A DNA stretch of 64,000 nt from JAPPLB01 sp965218555. Its GTDB lineage: Bacteria > Acidobacteriota > Terriglobia > Bryobacterales > UBA6623. This document shows positions 1-10,775 of this stretch, one piece after another. A model generated the notes under the pieces. That model did no database searches, was not told the DNA's origin, and saw only the letters and a program-made list of their open reading frames with translations. Location of the stretch: the NCBI GenBank assembly GCA_965218555.1, contig OZ244625.1, forward strand, positions 5,716,620 through 5,780,619, written 5' to 3'. The position numbers and the translations under genes are program-made. Position 1 is the first letter of the stretch. Each line of letters begins with the position of its first letter.

Positions 1-390
1 GCCGTGCGTCAAGTGACCGCCGTGCGAGAGGTCCATGCCTAACACGGTATCGCCGGGCTTCAGGAACGCCATGTAGACAGCTTGGTTCATGGGCGAGCCC
101 GACAGCGGCTGCACATTGGCGTGCTCGGCCCGGAAGAGATCCTTGGCGCGCCGACGGGCTATGTTTTCGATGATGTCGGTGTATTCCTGTCCGCCGTAGT
201 AGCGGCGGCCGGGGTAGCCTTCGGAGTATTTGTTGGTGAAGACCGAGCCGAGGCAGGCGAGCACTTCCGGATAGGTATAGTTCTCTGAAGGAATCAGCTC
301 GATCCCCCTCCTCTGACGTGCCTCCTCACCGAGCATGGCGTTATAGGTCTCAGGGTCAGACTGCTTGAGCAGGTCGCGGTGGGCTGTCAT
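1..390 (-). CDS. glyA: Serine hydroxymethyltransferase, N-terminal 130 residues (cut by window edge)
   Basis: Interconverts serine and glycine with tetrahydrofolate as one-carbon carrier; cytosolic PLP enzyme. The translated N-terminus shows family blocks: IELIPSENYTYPEVL near residues 30-45, TNKYSEGYPGRRYYGG near 51-67 and NVQPLSGSPMNQAVYMAFL near 92-110, followed by DTVLGMDLSHGGHLTHG at the edge. The ATG is supported by GGGAG at 401-405, ten bases upstream. The PLP lysine lies outside the window. Identification is firm because these blocks are specific to GlyA; only the 3' part is missing. Confidence 0.95.
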   Translation of the reverse strand, partial: MTAHRDLLKQSDPETYNAMLGEEARQRRGIELIPSENYTYPEVLACLGSVFTNKYSEGYPGRRYYGGQEYTDIIENIARRRAKDLFRAEHANVQPLSGSPMNQAVYMAFLKPGDTVLGMDLSHGGHLTHG

Positions 391-616
391 TGGTTTGCTT
401 CTCCCACAAAAAAGCCCGGGCTCACCATTGAGGGCGCCCAGGCGAAGGGCAATTTGTCACACCGCGCTCCCTCGCGGCCGGTTCCACTCCACTCGCCAGT
501 GGCGCGGCTCGGTTCGTAACGTAATCCCCCGTTATACTCCGCTCAAAATGCGCGCGCAACTTCGAACGAAACTCCCGCGGCGCCATCGGCAGGCTGAGTG
601 GAGACGTCAATGGCCC

Positions 617-626
617 GTGCTATGAT
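617..626 (+). promoter_or_regulatory. Extended -10 promoter of the serine hydrolase gene
   Basis: TGCTATGAT fits TGnTATAAT with one mismatch in the hexamer (621-626). It lies 29 nt before the ATG at 656, which also has GGGGAGG as ribosome binding site, so this transcript carries a leader. Confidence 0.35.
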
Positions 627-655
627 TCAGTCGTTTCGGGGGAGGTCCGCACATC

Positions 656-1789
656 ATGCAACGACGCCTGTTTCTGTATCAGACACTGGGGGCCTTGGGC
701 TTGAGCGCCGCCTGCGCTGCGCCCGAGGGGGAGCCGGAGGCGGAAGCAGCCAAACTCAACCCGGCGAAGCTCGATGGGGCGTCGGCATTCATACAAAAGT
801 GGGTGGACGACGGCAAACTCCGAGCGGGCAGTCTGACCGTAGGTCGCGACGGCGAACGGTTCGCGCGGGGCTTTGGCGATGCTAACGATGCCCCTGACAC
901 GATCTTTCTTCTGGCATCGATCACGAAGCCCATGACCGCCATCGCCATGATGGTTCTCGCCGACCGCGGCGAATTGACCCTCCAGGACCCGGTGCACAAG
1001 TTCATCCCCGAGTTCACCGCAGGTGACCGCAAGGACATCACCATCAAGGACATTCTCTGTCACACCTCCGGCTTGCCCGATCAGCTCCCCGAGAATATCG
1101 AACTGCGCAAACGTCACGCTCCGCTTGAAGAGTTCGTCGAGCGAGCAATCAAGACACCGCTGCTGTCCAAGCCGGGCACCGAGCAGAAGTACCAGAGCAT
1201 GGGACTGCTGCTGGCGTCCGAAGTCGCGCAACGCATCACCAACATGCCCTTCCGCGATTTCCTCAAGGAAGTCGTGTTCACCCCACTCGGCATGCACCAC
1301 AGTGCGCTCGGATTAGGCGGCTTCAAGATTCCCGAGACGGCGCAGTCTCAGGTCGAGGAGGCCCCGGCTCTCTACGGCGGTGGAGACAACAGCAGTTGGG
1401 ACTGGAACAGCCTCTACTGGCGCGACCTCGGGGCTCCCTGGGGGGGCGCCCATTCCACTGGAAGCGACCTGACGCGGCTGCTCAATTATTTCCTCGATCC
1501 CGACGACCGCGTCTTGCAGCCGGCGACGGCCCGCGCCATGCTCGATAATCAGAACGGAGACCTTCCGGCTTGGGGTATCGGCTTTGCCGTCGCGCCCGGC
1601 TCGTTCGGCAAAGGCTGCTCCGACCGAACGTTCGGCCATTCCGGCGCAACCGGGACTCTCTTCTGGGCCGATCAAGAGACCAGGCTGACGTTCGTCATGC
1701 TGACGACAGTGCCGGCACGTGTCTCGCGCGAGCCGCTCATCAACCCTGTCTCGGACATGGTGTCCGAGGCGGTTGCGGTGAACACCTGA
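656..1789 (+). CDS. Exported beta-lactamase-family serine hydrolase (class C-like/esterase)
   Basis: Serine hydrolase of the beta-lactamase/penicillin-binding-protein fold, 377 residues; substrate unknown (esterase, D-aminopeptidase or beta-lactamase are all possible). The N-terminus MQRRLFLYQTLGALGLSAAC looks like a lipoprotein or Tat-like signal with a lipobox cysteine at residue 20. The catalytic tetrad motif S-I-T-K is at residues 88-91. The second motif is Y-Q-S at 179-181 (YxN in classical class C), and an HSG motif near residue 325 replaces KTG. The start is fixed by GGGGAGG about ten bases upstream. It is followed at 37 bp by a broken purine permease gene. The family assignment is secure; the reaction is not. 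Confidence 0.85.
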   Translation: MQRRLFLYQTLGALGLSAACAAPEGEPEAEAAKLNPAKLDGASAFIQKWVDDGKLRAGSLTVGRDGERFARGFGDANDAPDTIFLLASITKPMTAIAMMVLADRGELTLQDPVHKFIPEFTAGDRKDITIKDILCHTSGLPDQLPENIELRKRHAPLEEFVERAIKTPLLSKPGTEQKYQSMGLLLASEVAQRITNMPFRDFLKEVVFTPLGMHHSALGLGGFKIPETAQSQVEEAPALYGGGDNSSWDWNSLYWRDLGAPWGGAHSTGSDLTRLLNYFLDPDDRVLQPATARAMLDNQNGDLPAWGIGFAVAPGSFGKGCSDRTFGHSGATGTLFWADQETRLTFVMLTTVPARVSREPLINPVSDMVSEAVAVNT

Positions 1790-1825
1790 AGAACAGCGGG
1801 CAACAAGGGTTCTTGGCTCGCCCTC

Positions 1826-3144
1826 ATGAATTTGATCCGAAGAGCTGAGCGGTATTTCGAATTCGAAGCCCTCGGCACGAACTGGCGCACAGAAGTCGTC
1901 GCCGGCATGACCACCTTCCTGACGATGTCTTACATCGTCTTCGTCAACCCTGCCATCCTGAGGGAAGCCGGCATGCCAGTCACCGGCGTCGGCGCGACGA
2001 CCTGCGTCGCGGCGGCGCTCGGCAGCCTGATGATGGGGCTAGTCGCGCGCTACCCCATCGGACTCGCCCCCGGCATGGGCATCAACGCCTACTTCACCAA
2101 CACGGTCGTACTGGGCAGGGGGATCCCCTGGCAAACCGCACTCGGCGCGGTCTTTGTTTCGGGCATCATCTTCCTCGTTCTGACCGTCGCCGGCCTGCAG
2201 CAAGCAATCGTCCGATCGATCCCCGCCGGCCTTCATGCGGCCGTGGGAGCCGGCATCGGGCTCTTTCTGGCTCTGATCGGGATGCAGAACGCAGGAATCG
2301 TTGTCGCAAACGAAGTCACGATGGTCGGCCTGGGCGATCTCACACGGCCCTCGACGGCCGTAGCCCTGTTCGGCCTCATGCTCATCAGCGCCCTCATCGC
2401 GTGTCGTGTGAAAGCCTCAATGGTCCTCGGCATCGTCGGCACGACGATCGCAGCGATTCCCCTGGGCCTCGCGTCCGATGGAATCCGACGATGTACGCAT
2501 GGAGCGGGCTTTCGTCGACAGCTTTTGCGTTGGACATCGGCGCCGCTATCAGCCTCGGTTTGCTCGAGATTGTCTTCGTCTTCTGGTTCGTCGACCTTTT
2601 CGACAATGTGGGCACGCTGGTTGCCGTCGGGAAGAAGGCGCAGCTCTTCGAGAGCGGGACACGGATTCCCCGCCTCGGCCGCATCCTCATTACCGACGGT
2701 GCCGCGAGCACAGTCGGATTCGCCCTCGGTACGTCGACCGTGGTCAGCTGCATCGAGAGCGCGGCAGGTGTGGTGGCCGGGGGACGCTCGCGAATCACCG
2801 CTGTGGTAGTGGGCCTGTTGTTTCTCCTCTCGCTCCCTCTTACGCCCCTGTTCGGTGTTATCCCAAGGGCAGCGACAAGCCCGGCGCTGATCGTCGCCGG
2901 CGCGCTGATGCTCTCGGCGGTCCGCGAGATCGATTGGAACGACGTTACCATTGCTATCCCCGCCTTCCTCACCCTCACCACGACCCCTCTGAGCTACAGC
3001 ATCGCCAGCGGTTTGGCGATCGGCTTCATCTCCTATACCGTGCTGAAGTTGCTCTGAGGCGAATACCGCCAGATCGGTTGGCTGGCCTACATTCTGACCG
3101 GACTCTTCGTGCTGCGTTTTGTCTACCTAGGCTCGACGGGCTAG
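1826..3144 (+). pseudogene. NCS2-family purine (adenine/guanine/hypoxanthine) permease, frameshifted and with an internal TGA
   Basis: Inner-membrane nucleobase:cation symporter of the AzgA-like NCS2 family. Frame one (from 1826) gives the N-terminal half, with AGMTTFLTMSYIVFVNP and the APGMGINAYF motif, up to PLGLAS near 2475. Homology then continues one frame back (WNPTMYAWSGLSSTAFALDI), as expected from a one-base deletion around 2475-2490. That frame carries the VFWFVDLFDNVGT motif and reaches VLKLL, then meets TGA at 3055-3057. After it the same frame continues with a permease-like C-terminus (EYRQIGWLAYILTGLFVLRF) to a TAG at 3142-3144. Two lesions in one gene suggest decay; sequencing or assembly error is the alternative. 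Confidence 0.8.
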
Positions 3145-3215
3145 CCAGGCATCACACTTAACAGCATAAAATCTTAGCTGGATAGACTAAGGTCATTGTA
3201 TATTATTGATTCTGA

Positions 3216-3231
3216 AAGAAATATATTTCTT
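3216..3231. promoter_or_regulatory. Perfect 16-bp palindrome upstream of the heat-shock promoter
   Basis: AAGAAATATATTTCTT is exactly self-complementary and ends nine bases before the -35 box at 3241. It is a candidate operator for a dimeric regulator of the hsp20-hsp20-clpB block. It does not match the CIRCE element. The surrounding 3160-3290 is strikingly AT-rich against the rest of the window, so chance palindromes are more likely here. Confidence 0.4.
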
Positions 3232-3240
3232 GGGCCATAC

Positions 3241-3269
3241 TTGACAATATAAGACTTATATTTTATTAT
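3241..3269 (+). promoter_or_regulatory. Sigma70-type promoter for the hsp20-hsp20-clpB block
   Basis: TTGACA at 3241-3246, a 17-bp spacer, and TATTAT at 3264-3269: a full-match -35 and five of six bases in the -10. The start codon is at 3308 with AAGGAGG at 3293-3299. Confidence 0.65.
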
Positions 3270-3307
3270 TCAAGTAGAATTACATTGGTTCCAAGGAGGG
3301 CTTTGAG

Positions 3308-3763
3308 ATGAGTCTGATTCGATTCACACCCAAGTCGTTCGATCGCCGGTTCGATTGGTTCGGCTCCGCCGACGGATGGTTCGACGATTTCTTCCGCGTC
3401 CCCACCGATGCTATGCAGTCAACGAGGGCGTTCTACCCCAGTGTCGACATCAAAGAAGACAAGAACAAGATCGTCTTCAAGACCGATTTGCCGGGTGTCG
3501 ACGAGAAGGACATAAAGGTGACCATCGAGGACGGAACCTTGATGATCAGCGGAGAACGCAAGTTCGAGAAGGAGACGGAGAAAGAGAACTTCCATCGGGT
3601 CGAGCGGCGCTACGGCTCGTTCCAGCGAAGCTTCAAGCTTCCGGAGACAGTGGACGAGGACAAGATTTCGGCGAGATACAGGAACGGTGTTCTGGAGTTG
3701 ACGCTGCCGAAAATGAAGTCCGGCGGCAACAAGGTGAAGGTGGTGAAGTTGGGAGGTGCATGA
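3308..3763 (+). CDS. Hsp20/alpha-crystallin family small heat-shock protein 1
   Basis: ATP-independent holdase that binds unfolding proteins in the cytosol and hands them to ATP-driven chaperones. The product is 151 residues. A divergent N-terminal arm rich in Phe and Trp (residues 1-45) precedes the alpha-crystallin domain (VDIKEDKNKIVFKTDLPGV, then TLMISGERKFEKE and the RRYGSFQRSFKLPE signature). The C-terminus ends with a basic tail (KVKVVKLGG); an I-x-I/V motif is not obvious. AAGGAGG at 3293-3299 lies eight bases before the ATG. Its stop overlaps the start of the second Hsp20 gene as ATGA, so the two are translationally coupled. Confidence 0.95.
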   Translation: MSLIRFTPKSFDRRFDWFGSADGWFDDFFRVPTDAMQSTRAFYPSVDIKEDKNKIVFKTDLPGVDEKDIKVTIEDGTLMISGERKFEKETEKENFHRVERRYGSFQRSFKLPETVDEDKISARYRNGVLELTLPKMKSGGNKVKVVKLGGA

Positions 3764-4200
3764 TGAATCTGATCAAACACACACATCGCGGTATGACGCC
3801 CTGGTTCGATGACATCGACCGGTGGTTTGACACAGCTTTTGCTCCCAGGCGCACTGAGCCTCGTGAAGGCGTTTGGAGCCCCAGCCTGGACATCAGTGAG
3901 GACGACGGCAAGATCCTCATGAAGGCGGACTTGCCGGGGTTGGACGAGAAGGACCTGTCCGTGAAAGTCGAGGACAACGTTCTTATCGTCTCCGGAGAGC
4001 GGAAGTTCGAGAAAGAGAGCGCTGACGAGAACTTCCATCGGGTTGAGCGGGTCTATGGCTCGTTTGAGCGGAGCTTCACGCTCCCGGAAACCGCCGAGAC
4101 CGACAAGACCTCGGCCAAGTACGACAAAGGGGTACTGAGGGTGGAGATCCCGAAGATCGTGTCCAAACCGAAGAAGGCGAAGGTGGTCGAGATCGGTTGA
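3760..4200 (+). CDS. Hsp20/alpha-crystallin family small heat-shock protein 2
   Basis: Second small heat-shock protein, 146 residues, a clear paralogue of the preceding gene: LDISEDDGKILMKADLPGLD, LIVSGERKFEKES and the VYGSFERSFTLPE block align one to one. The start codon overlaps the upstream stop (ATGA at 3760-3763), and an alternative ATG follows directly at 3763. It is shorter at the N-terminal arm, with a WFDDIDRWFD stretch, so the two may form hetero-oligomers; that is inference. Tandem Hsp20 genes followed by clpB form a complete holdase-disaggregase unit. Confidence 0.93.
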   Translation: MMNLIKHTHRGMTPWFDDIDRWFDTAFAPRRTEPREGVWSPSLDISEDDGKILMKADLPGLDEKDLSVKVEDNVLIVSGERKFEKESADENFHRVERVYGSFERSFTLPETAETDKTSAKYDKGVLRVEIPKIVSKPKKAKVVEIG

Positions 4201-4212
4201 TGTGGGCACAAG

Positions 4213-4245
4213 CGGGCGGGTCGTCCTGAAGGAGCGGCCCGCCCG
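4213..4245 (+). terminator. GC-rich hairpin between hsp20 and clpB
   Basis: Arms 4213-4223 (CGGGCGGGTCG) and 4235-4245 (CGGCCCGCCCG) pair over 11 bp with one wobble around an 11-nt loop. Only a short T stretch follows (4251-4253), so it may attenuate rather than stop transcription into clpB. Confidence 0.4.
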
Positions 4246-4358
4246 TCAGGTTTCACGAGAAGAAGTCCGAGATACGATGAGCGTAGTGACATGCAGATCA
4301 TGACCCGTTCCCGGCCTGCTTCCAAAGAGCGGACTCCTCTCGGCCGCAAGGGAGATTG

Positions 4359-7001
<2,643 letters not shown>

Positions 7002-7109
7002 GTCCTGTCGGACTGCGGCGACGGAGAAAAGGAGTTGCGGCAACCGGGTTCAAGGTGAGGCTTCTTGAACTCAGGTTTGTGGCGACAAGCGCGCTCCCTC
7101 CTGGTGACA

Positions 7110-7289
7110 ATGAACGGCAAGCCCTTTGTCAAGCTCGTTGTTTGTCGAACTTCTTTCGATCTGCCCACCGCACTTTCGAAATCCCGGACGGATCGTGTCT
7201 TCGCCCTGGAACAGGAACTCGGCAACGTCAAGCAGCGTCTGCATCACTTGGAGCGGCAATGCGCGGACATGCGCCGGGTTCTTGAATAA
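7110..7289 (+). CDS. Small hypothetical protein with C-terminal coiled coil
   Basis: Not recognised. A 59-codon reading frame from the ATG at 7110 (a TTG at 7065 would add 15 residues). The first half is basic and mixed; the last about 27 residues (FALEQELGNVKQRLHHLERQ and onward) show heptad spacing of Leu and a charged pattern, as in a short coiled coil. It sits between clpB and the convergent glnD gene. No clear ribosome binding site was seen. It could be noise; the coiled-coil tail is the only argument for it being real. Confidence 0.35.
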   Translation: MNGKPFVKLVVCRTSFDLPTALSKSRTDRVFALEQELGNVKQRLHHLERQCADMRRVLE

Positions 7290-7314
7290 ACGGGCCTAAC
7301 TGCTTGGCTGGCGC

Positions 7315-9897
7315 CTAACCGGCTTTTTCGGATACGCGCACACCGCACGCCGCCAGCATCTCGTCACGCAGACGTTCACCCTCCATCTGCGCAAGCTTCC
7401 CTTCGGGACCGATTGCGTAGAACACGTCCATCGCCCTGCGGCCCTGCGTGTCGATCAGCACAACCTCGATATCGCAACCACGGGAGGAGATTGTTCGGGC
7501 CAAGTCGTAAAGCAAGCCGATTCGGTCCTGCGCAGTGACATGAATCACTGTGGCTCGTTGCGACGTTTGATTGTCGATACTCACGCGGGGCTTGATCCAG
7601 GTCCGCACCGCGGTGCGAAACAGCGGCTCACGGGCCTGCAGCAGATCCTTCACGTCAACCCGATTCTCCGCGATCTTTCTTAGCATGCGAGCCAATTGCA
7701 AGGGCGCATCCGGGCTTACGTCTAAGCGGTGGTCTGAGTCCACAACAATGAACGTGTCCAGAACGAGGCCGCAGGCATTCGAGAACGCTTCCGCCTTCTC
7801 AATGCTGACTCCAAAGGCCGCCAATCCTCCGCACAGCGAAGCAAACAGATTCGGTCGGTCCTTGGTCACTACGGCTACTTCGTAGAACGATCCGTTGCCC
7901 GTCACGCTGACGGCGGAATCCCGGGTGGCGAGCTTCCGACTGAGCTCAAAATGCGAACGAATCTTCTCGGGAGTACGGGTTCGTAGATAGCGCTCAGGGA
8001 AGCCCTCCAAAAACTCATACACATCCTTGCGCTCGTCGGCTGATGCGGGGGGAGCCAGATAAGTCTGCGAGGCCTCCGGACCGATGCGATTGTCCTCTAC
8101 GTCACCCGTAAGACGATTGTACGTGGCGGCGTAGAGTTGCCAGAGCAATTCCCTCCGCCAGGGAGTCATGGCCGAGGGGTTCAGCGCTCGGATGTCGGCG
8201 AAGGTGACGAGGGTCAACGCCTTCAAGCGATCGGTCGTGCCGACAATGTCGGCCAAGTCCTGGATCGTTTCGGGATCACTCACGTCCCGTCCCCGCATGA
8301 ACGCCGACATGGTCAAGTGGTGCCGGATCAGGAATCGCACGGTTTCCCGTCCGGCATCCTCCATCCCGATGCGCTCCATGGCGCGGTCGGTCAGTTCGAT
8401 GCTTCGCTGCGAATGGTCCGGACCCGGAACGCCCTTGCCGACATCGTGGAACAGTACGGCGAAGAAGAGGCGCTCGGGGTGCTCCAATTCAGCCAGCAGA
8501 CTGCCGTAGCCGAGAAGGTTCTCGTCCTCGCCCGATGCTAATTCATGGATGTGGCGCACCGCCCGGAACAGATGCTCATCCACGGTATAGCGATGATAGA
8601 AGTCACGGATAACGAGACAGTCGATGAGCTTGAACTCCGGAAAGAGAGCAAACAAAACGCCTGTCTCGTGCATGGCGGTAAGCGCGTGGTAGGCATGGCG
8701 CAGCTTCAGGATCGCGGCAAGAACGGGCCATACATCGGCTCGAGAGCGGGCATGGGTCTCAATGCCCGGGAGAGCGTCTTTTACCCTACGCTCCGTTTCA
8801 GCCGCAAGTGGCAGCCCGTGTCGTGAAACCCAGCGGAACAGTTCGAATACAAGCTCGGGACGGACCTTGAGGGCTTGACTGTGCCGCAGATAAATGCGAC
8901 CGCGAGATACCGGAAAGTCGACATGCGAGAGCCGTGATGAACGATCCCGAACGCGAGTCAGCAGGGTTCGCCGCGAAACGGCCGCCACCTCCATCATGTG
9001 GATCGCCAGCCGGGAAACAGTGCGGACGTGGCGGAAGTAGTCACGCATCCAGTCTTCTGTGCGGTCCGCTTTTAGAAACGCCTTGGCCAAGCCTGATCGA
9101 GAGACACGGTCCTGCATCTCGAACGTCAGCTTGTTGTTGTCGCGTCCGACGAAGTAGTGCAGGTAGCTGCGTACAGCGAACAAAAAACTCTTTGCTTGCG
9201 GCCACTCTACGCCGTCCTTGTGCGGGAGATGCTCTTCACTCAGCGGCACGTGATCCTGCGTTACGTTGACGAGTTGCGAAATCCAACAGGCCAAATGAAA
9301 GTCGCGCAGGCCTCCGGGGCACTCCTTGATGTCGGGCTCCAGGTGGTAGATCGTCTTGCCATGCCGCCGGTGGCGCGCCTGACTCAATTCGACGAGATTC
9401 CTGAGCAAGGCGCTCTGCTCGCGCAGATAGAACTGCGGCAACTGCTGGTCGTGGAGCAGCCGGTAAAGCTCCCGGTCGCCAGCGAGGAAACGGCTATCGA
9501 GCAAGCTGATGTTGAGTTCAGCGTTCTCCGGTGTGATGGTCGTGCAATCCTTGGGCGTCCTCACCGAATGCGATATCCGGAGCTTCGCGTCCCATAGAAC
9601 CGCCAGCAGCCTAGCCAGAGCTTCCTCTGACCGCGCAACGAGATGGTTGTCTCTGAAGAGCACCAGCAGGTCGACATCCGAGTGGGGGAAAAGCTGTGAG
9701 CGGCCGTAGCCTCCCACCGCGAGGGCTGCGATGCCGCCTTTCTCAGCGTCGGGGAAGCATTCTGCGAAGCTGCGCGCGACGATACGGTCGACGTCACCAC
9801 TGCGAGCCGCCACGCAGGCGAGGCCATCGTCGTCAGAAAAGAACCGCTTCTTCGTCAGTACCGATCCGCGTACTGCCAGGGGTATCAAATCCGGCAA
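7315..9897 (-). CDS. glnD: Bifunctional PII uridylyltransferase/uridylyl-removing enzyme GlnD
   Basis: Central nitrogen sensor: adds UMP to PII when glutamine is low and removes it when high. 860 residues, the usual length. Domains in order: nucleotidyltransferase (AVGGYGRSQLFPHSDVDLLVLF near residues 65-85, containing the GG-Y-GR and D-x-D motifs), GlnD helical domain, HD phosphohydrolase (FFAVLFHDVGKGVPGPDHS around 480-500), and two C-terminal ACT domains (about 690-860; EVAVVTKDRPNLFA and IHVTAQDRIGLLYDLA). The start is TTG with AGGAG nine bases upstream (minus strand). It lies 14 bp after its substrate gene glnB, in the same operon. Confidence 0.96.
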   Translation of the reverse strand: MPDLIPLAVRGSVLTKKRFFSDDDGLACVAARSGDVDRIVARSFAECFPDAEKGGIAALAVGGYGRSQLFPHSDVDLLVLFRDNHLVARSEEALARLLAVLWDAKLRISHSVRTPKDCTTITPENAELNISLLDSRFLAGDRELYRLLHDQQLPQFYLREQSALLRNLVELSQARHRRHGKTIYHLEPDIKECPGGLRDFHLACWISQLVNVTQDHVPLSEEHLPHKDGVEWPQAKSFLFAVRSYLHYFVGRDNNKLTFEMQDRVSRSGLAKAFLKADRTEDWMRDYFRHVRTVSRLAIHMMEVAAVSRRTLLTRVRDRSSRLSHVDFPVSRGRIYLRHSQALKVRPELVFELFRWVSRHGLPLAAETERRVKDALPGIETHARSRADVWPVLAAILKLRHAYHALTAMHETGVLFALFPEFKLIDCLVIRDFYHRYTVDEHLFRAVRHIHELASGEDENLLGYGSLLAELEHPERLFFAVLFHDVGKGVPGPDHSQRSIELTDRAMERIGMEDAGRETVRFLIRHHLTMSAFMRGRDVSDPETIQDLADIVGTTDRLKALTLVTFADIRALNPSAMTPWRRELLWQLYAATYNRLTGDVEDNRIGPEASQTYLAPPASADERKDVYEFLEGFPERYLRTRTPEKIRSHFELSRKLATRDSAVSVTGNGSFYEVAVVTKDRPNLFASLCGGLAAFGVSIEKAEAFSNACGLVLDTFIVVDSDHRLDVSPDAPLQLARMLRKIAENRVDVKDLLQAREPLFRTAVRTWIKPRVSIDNQTSQRATVIHVTAQDRIGLLYDLARTISSRGCDIEVVLIDTQGRRAMDVFYAIGPEGKLAQMEGERLRDEMLAACGVRVSEKAG

Positions 9898-9911
9898 TGT
9901 GGTCCGCTCCT

Positions 9912-10250
9912 CTAGAGAGCGTCTACTCCCGTTTCATGGTTGCGGATCCGCACTACTTCCTCCGCCGGGCTGACAAACACTTTGCCATCCCCGATCCTGC
10001 CTGTCCAAGCTGCCGTCAGGATCGTATCGACCACTTCTTCGACGCGCTTGTCCGGCACGACCGTCTCGAGTTTCACCTTGGGAAGCAAATCGATCTCGTA
10101 TTCCTGTCCGCGGTAGATCTCCTTGTGCCCTTTCTGCCGTCCATGACCGCGAATGTCGTAGATCGTCATACCGTATATGCCGATCTCGCTCAGAGCTGCA
10201 CGCACCTCATCGAGCTTGAAAGGTTGAATGATTGCATCAAGCCTCTTCAT
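9912..10250 (-). CDS. glnB: Nitrogen regulatory protein PII (GlnB/GlnK)
   Basis: Trimeric signal transducer sensing 2-oxoglutarate and ATP/ADP. 112 residues from ATG at 10250 (MKRLDAIIQPFKLDEVRAAL), the standard PII length. The T-loop is complete, with the uridylylated tyrosine at position 51 (YRGQEYEIDLLP), so it is a plausible GlnD target. The C-terminal signature TGRIGDGKVFVSP is present. An upstream in-frame GTG-containing extension of four codons is less likely given family alignment. No amtB is visible alongside, so GlnB versus GlnK cannot be decided. glnD follows 14 bp downstream. Confidence 0.96.
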   Translation of the reverse strand: MKRLDAIIQPFKLDEVRAALSEIGIYGMTIYDIRGHGRQKGHKEIYRGQEYEIDLLPKVKLETVVPDKRVEEVVDTILTAAWTGRIGDGKVFVSPAEEVVRIRNHETGVDAL

Positions 10251-10759
10251 TGCAAGCACCACTAATGACCGGGTTTCCCTGCCCCTAAGACCAGCTTCCA
10301 GGTAAGATCAGGCGAATGCCGACGGAGCCACAGACATCTCACTGCGAGCGAACCGGAACTGTCGAACGGCAAAGAGAACGAACGGCCGGCTAGGGCGAAT
10401 GTATGGCAATGCTATCACACCGCCCGGCTTCCTCGGACGCGAAATCCGGCGCATAAAAACTTTTGATTAGGGAGTCCTCTGAGCCCGGTTCTCTCACCAA
10501 GAAAGTGGTTCAGGTTCCGCCGGAGCGAACTTGTCCGAGGAATGGGGGTTGACGGTGCAGAACAGCGGTGTCATCTGCCTCGCGGTTCCGGGCCGCCCAA
10601 GCTCACGCACAATTCTTGGTGTTTCGTTATCCGCCTGACCGTGCGACGTAGCAGAGAAAACCTGACCGGGCAAAGCGGAGCTTGAGCCGTGTAGCATCTT
10701 TTGTCGCCAAAAGCGCCAATTACATATCTCCTCATCGTCACACCATGACTGCTGGATTC
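10251..10759. other. Intergenic region between divergent glnB and the epimerase gene
   Basis: About 500 bp with no convincing gene on either strand. It must hold the glnB-glnD promoter; no clear sigma54 (GG-N10-GC) site was found. A small inverted repeat CTTTTG-tcgc-CAAAAG is present at 10698-10713. Confidence 0.4.
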
Positions 10760-10765
10760 TATAAT
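10760..10765 (+). promoter_or_regulatory. Consensus -10 box ten bases before the epimerase ATG
   Basis: TATAAT at 10760-10765 with GTCACA at 10737-10742 as a weak -35 (17-bp spacer). Transcription would begin within a few bases of the ATG at 10776, so the mRNA is probably leaderless. It also rules out the in-frame ATG at 10764, which overlaps the box. Confidence 0.45.
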
Positions 10766-10775
10766 GGGCGCTGCC

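Noticed and set aside
408..423. GC palindrome followed by six T on the minus strand, upstream of glyA, like a leader terminator
   Set aside because: AGCCCGGGCT leaves at most a three- to four-base stem with a tiny loop, and no alternative pairing or riboswitch-like fold was found.
620..1300. Long open frame on the minus strand across the serine hydrolase gene (226 codons)
   Set aside because: The plus-strand frame carries the full beta-lactamase motif set; the opposite frame has no family feature and follows from high GC at third positions.
4213..4245. Strong terminator separating clpB from the hsp20 genes
   Set aside because: The stem is good but lacks a proper T run, so a complete stop of transcription was not claimed; it is listed only as a weak terminator.
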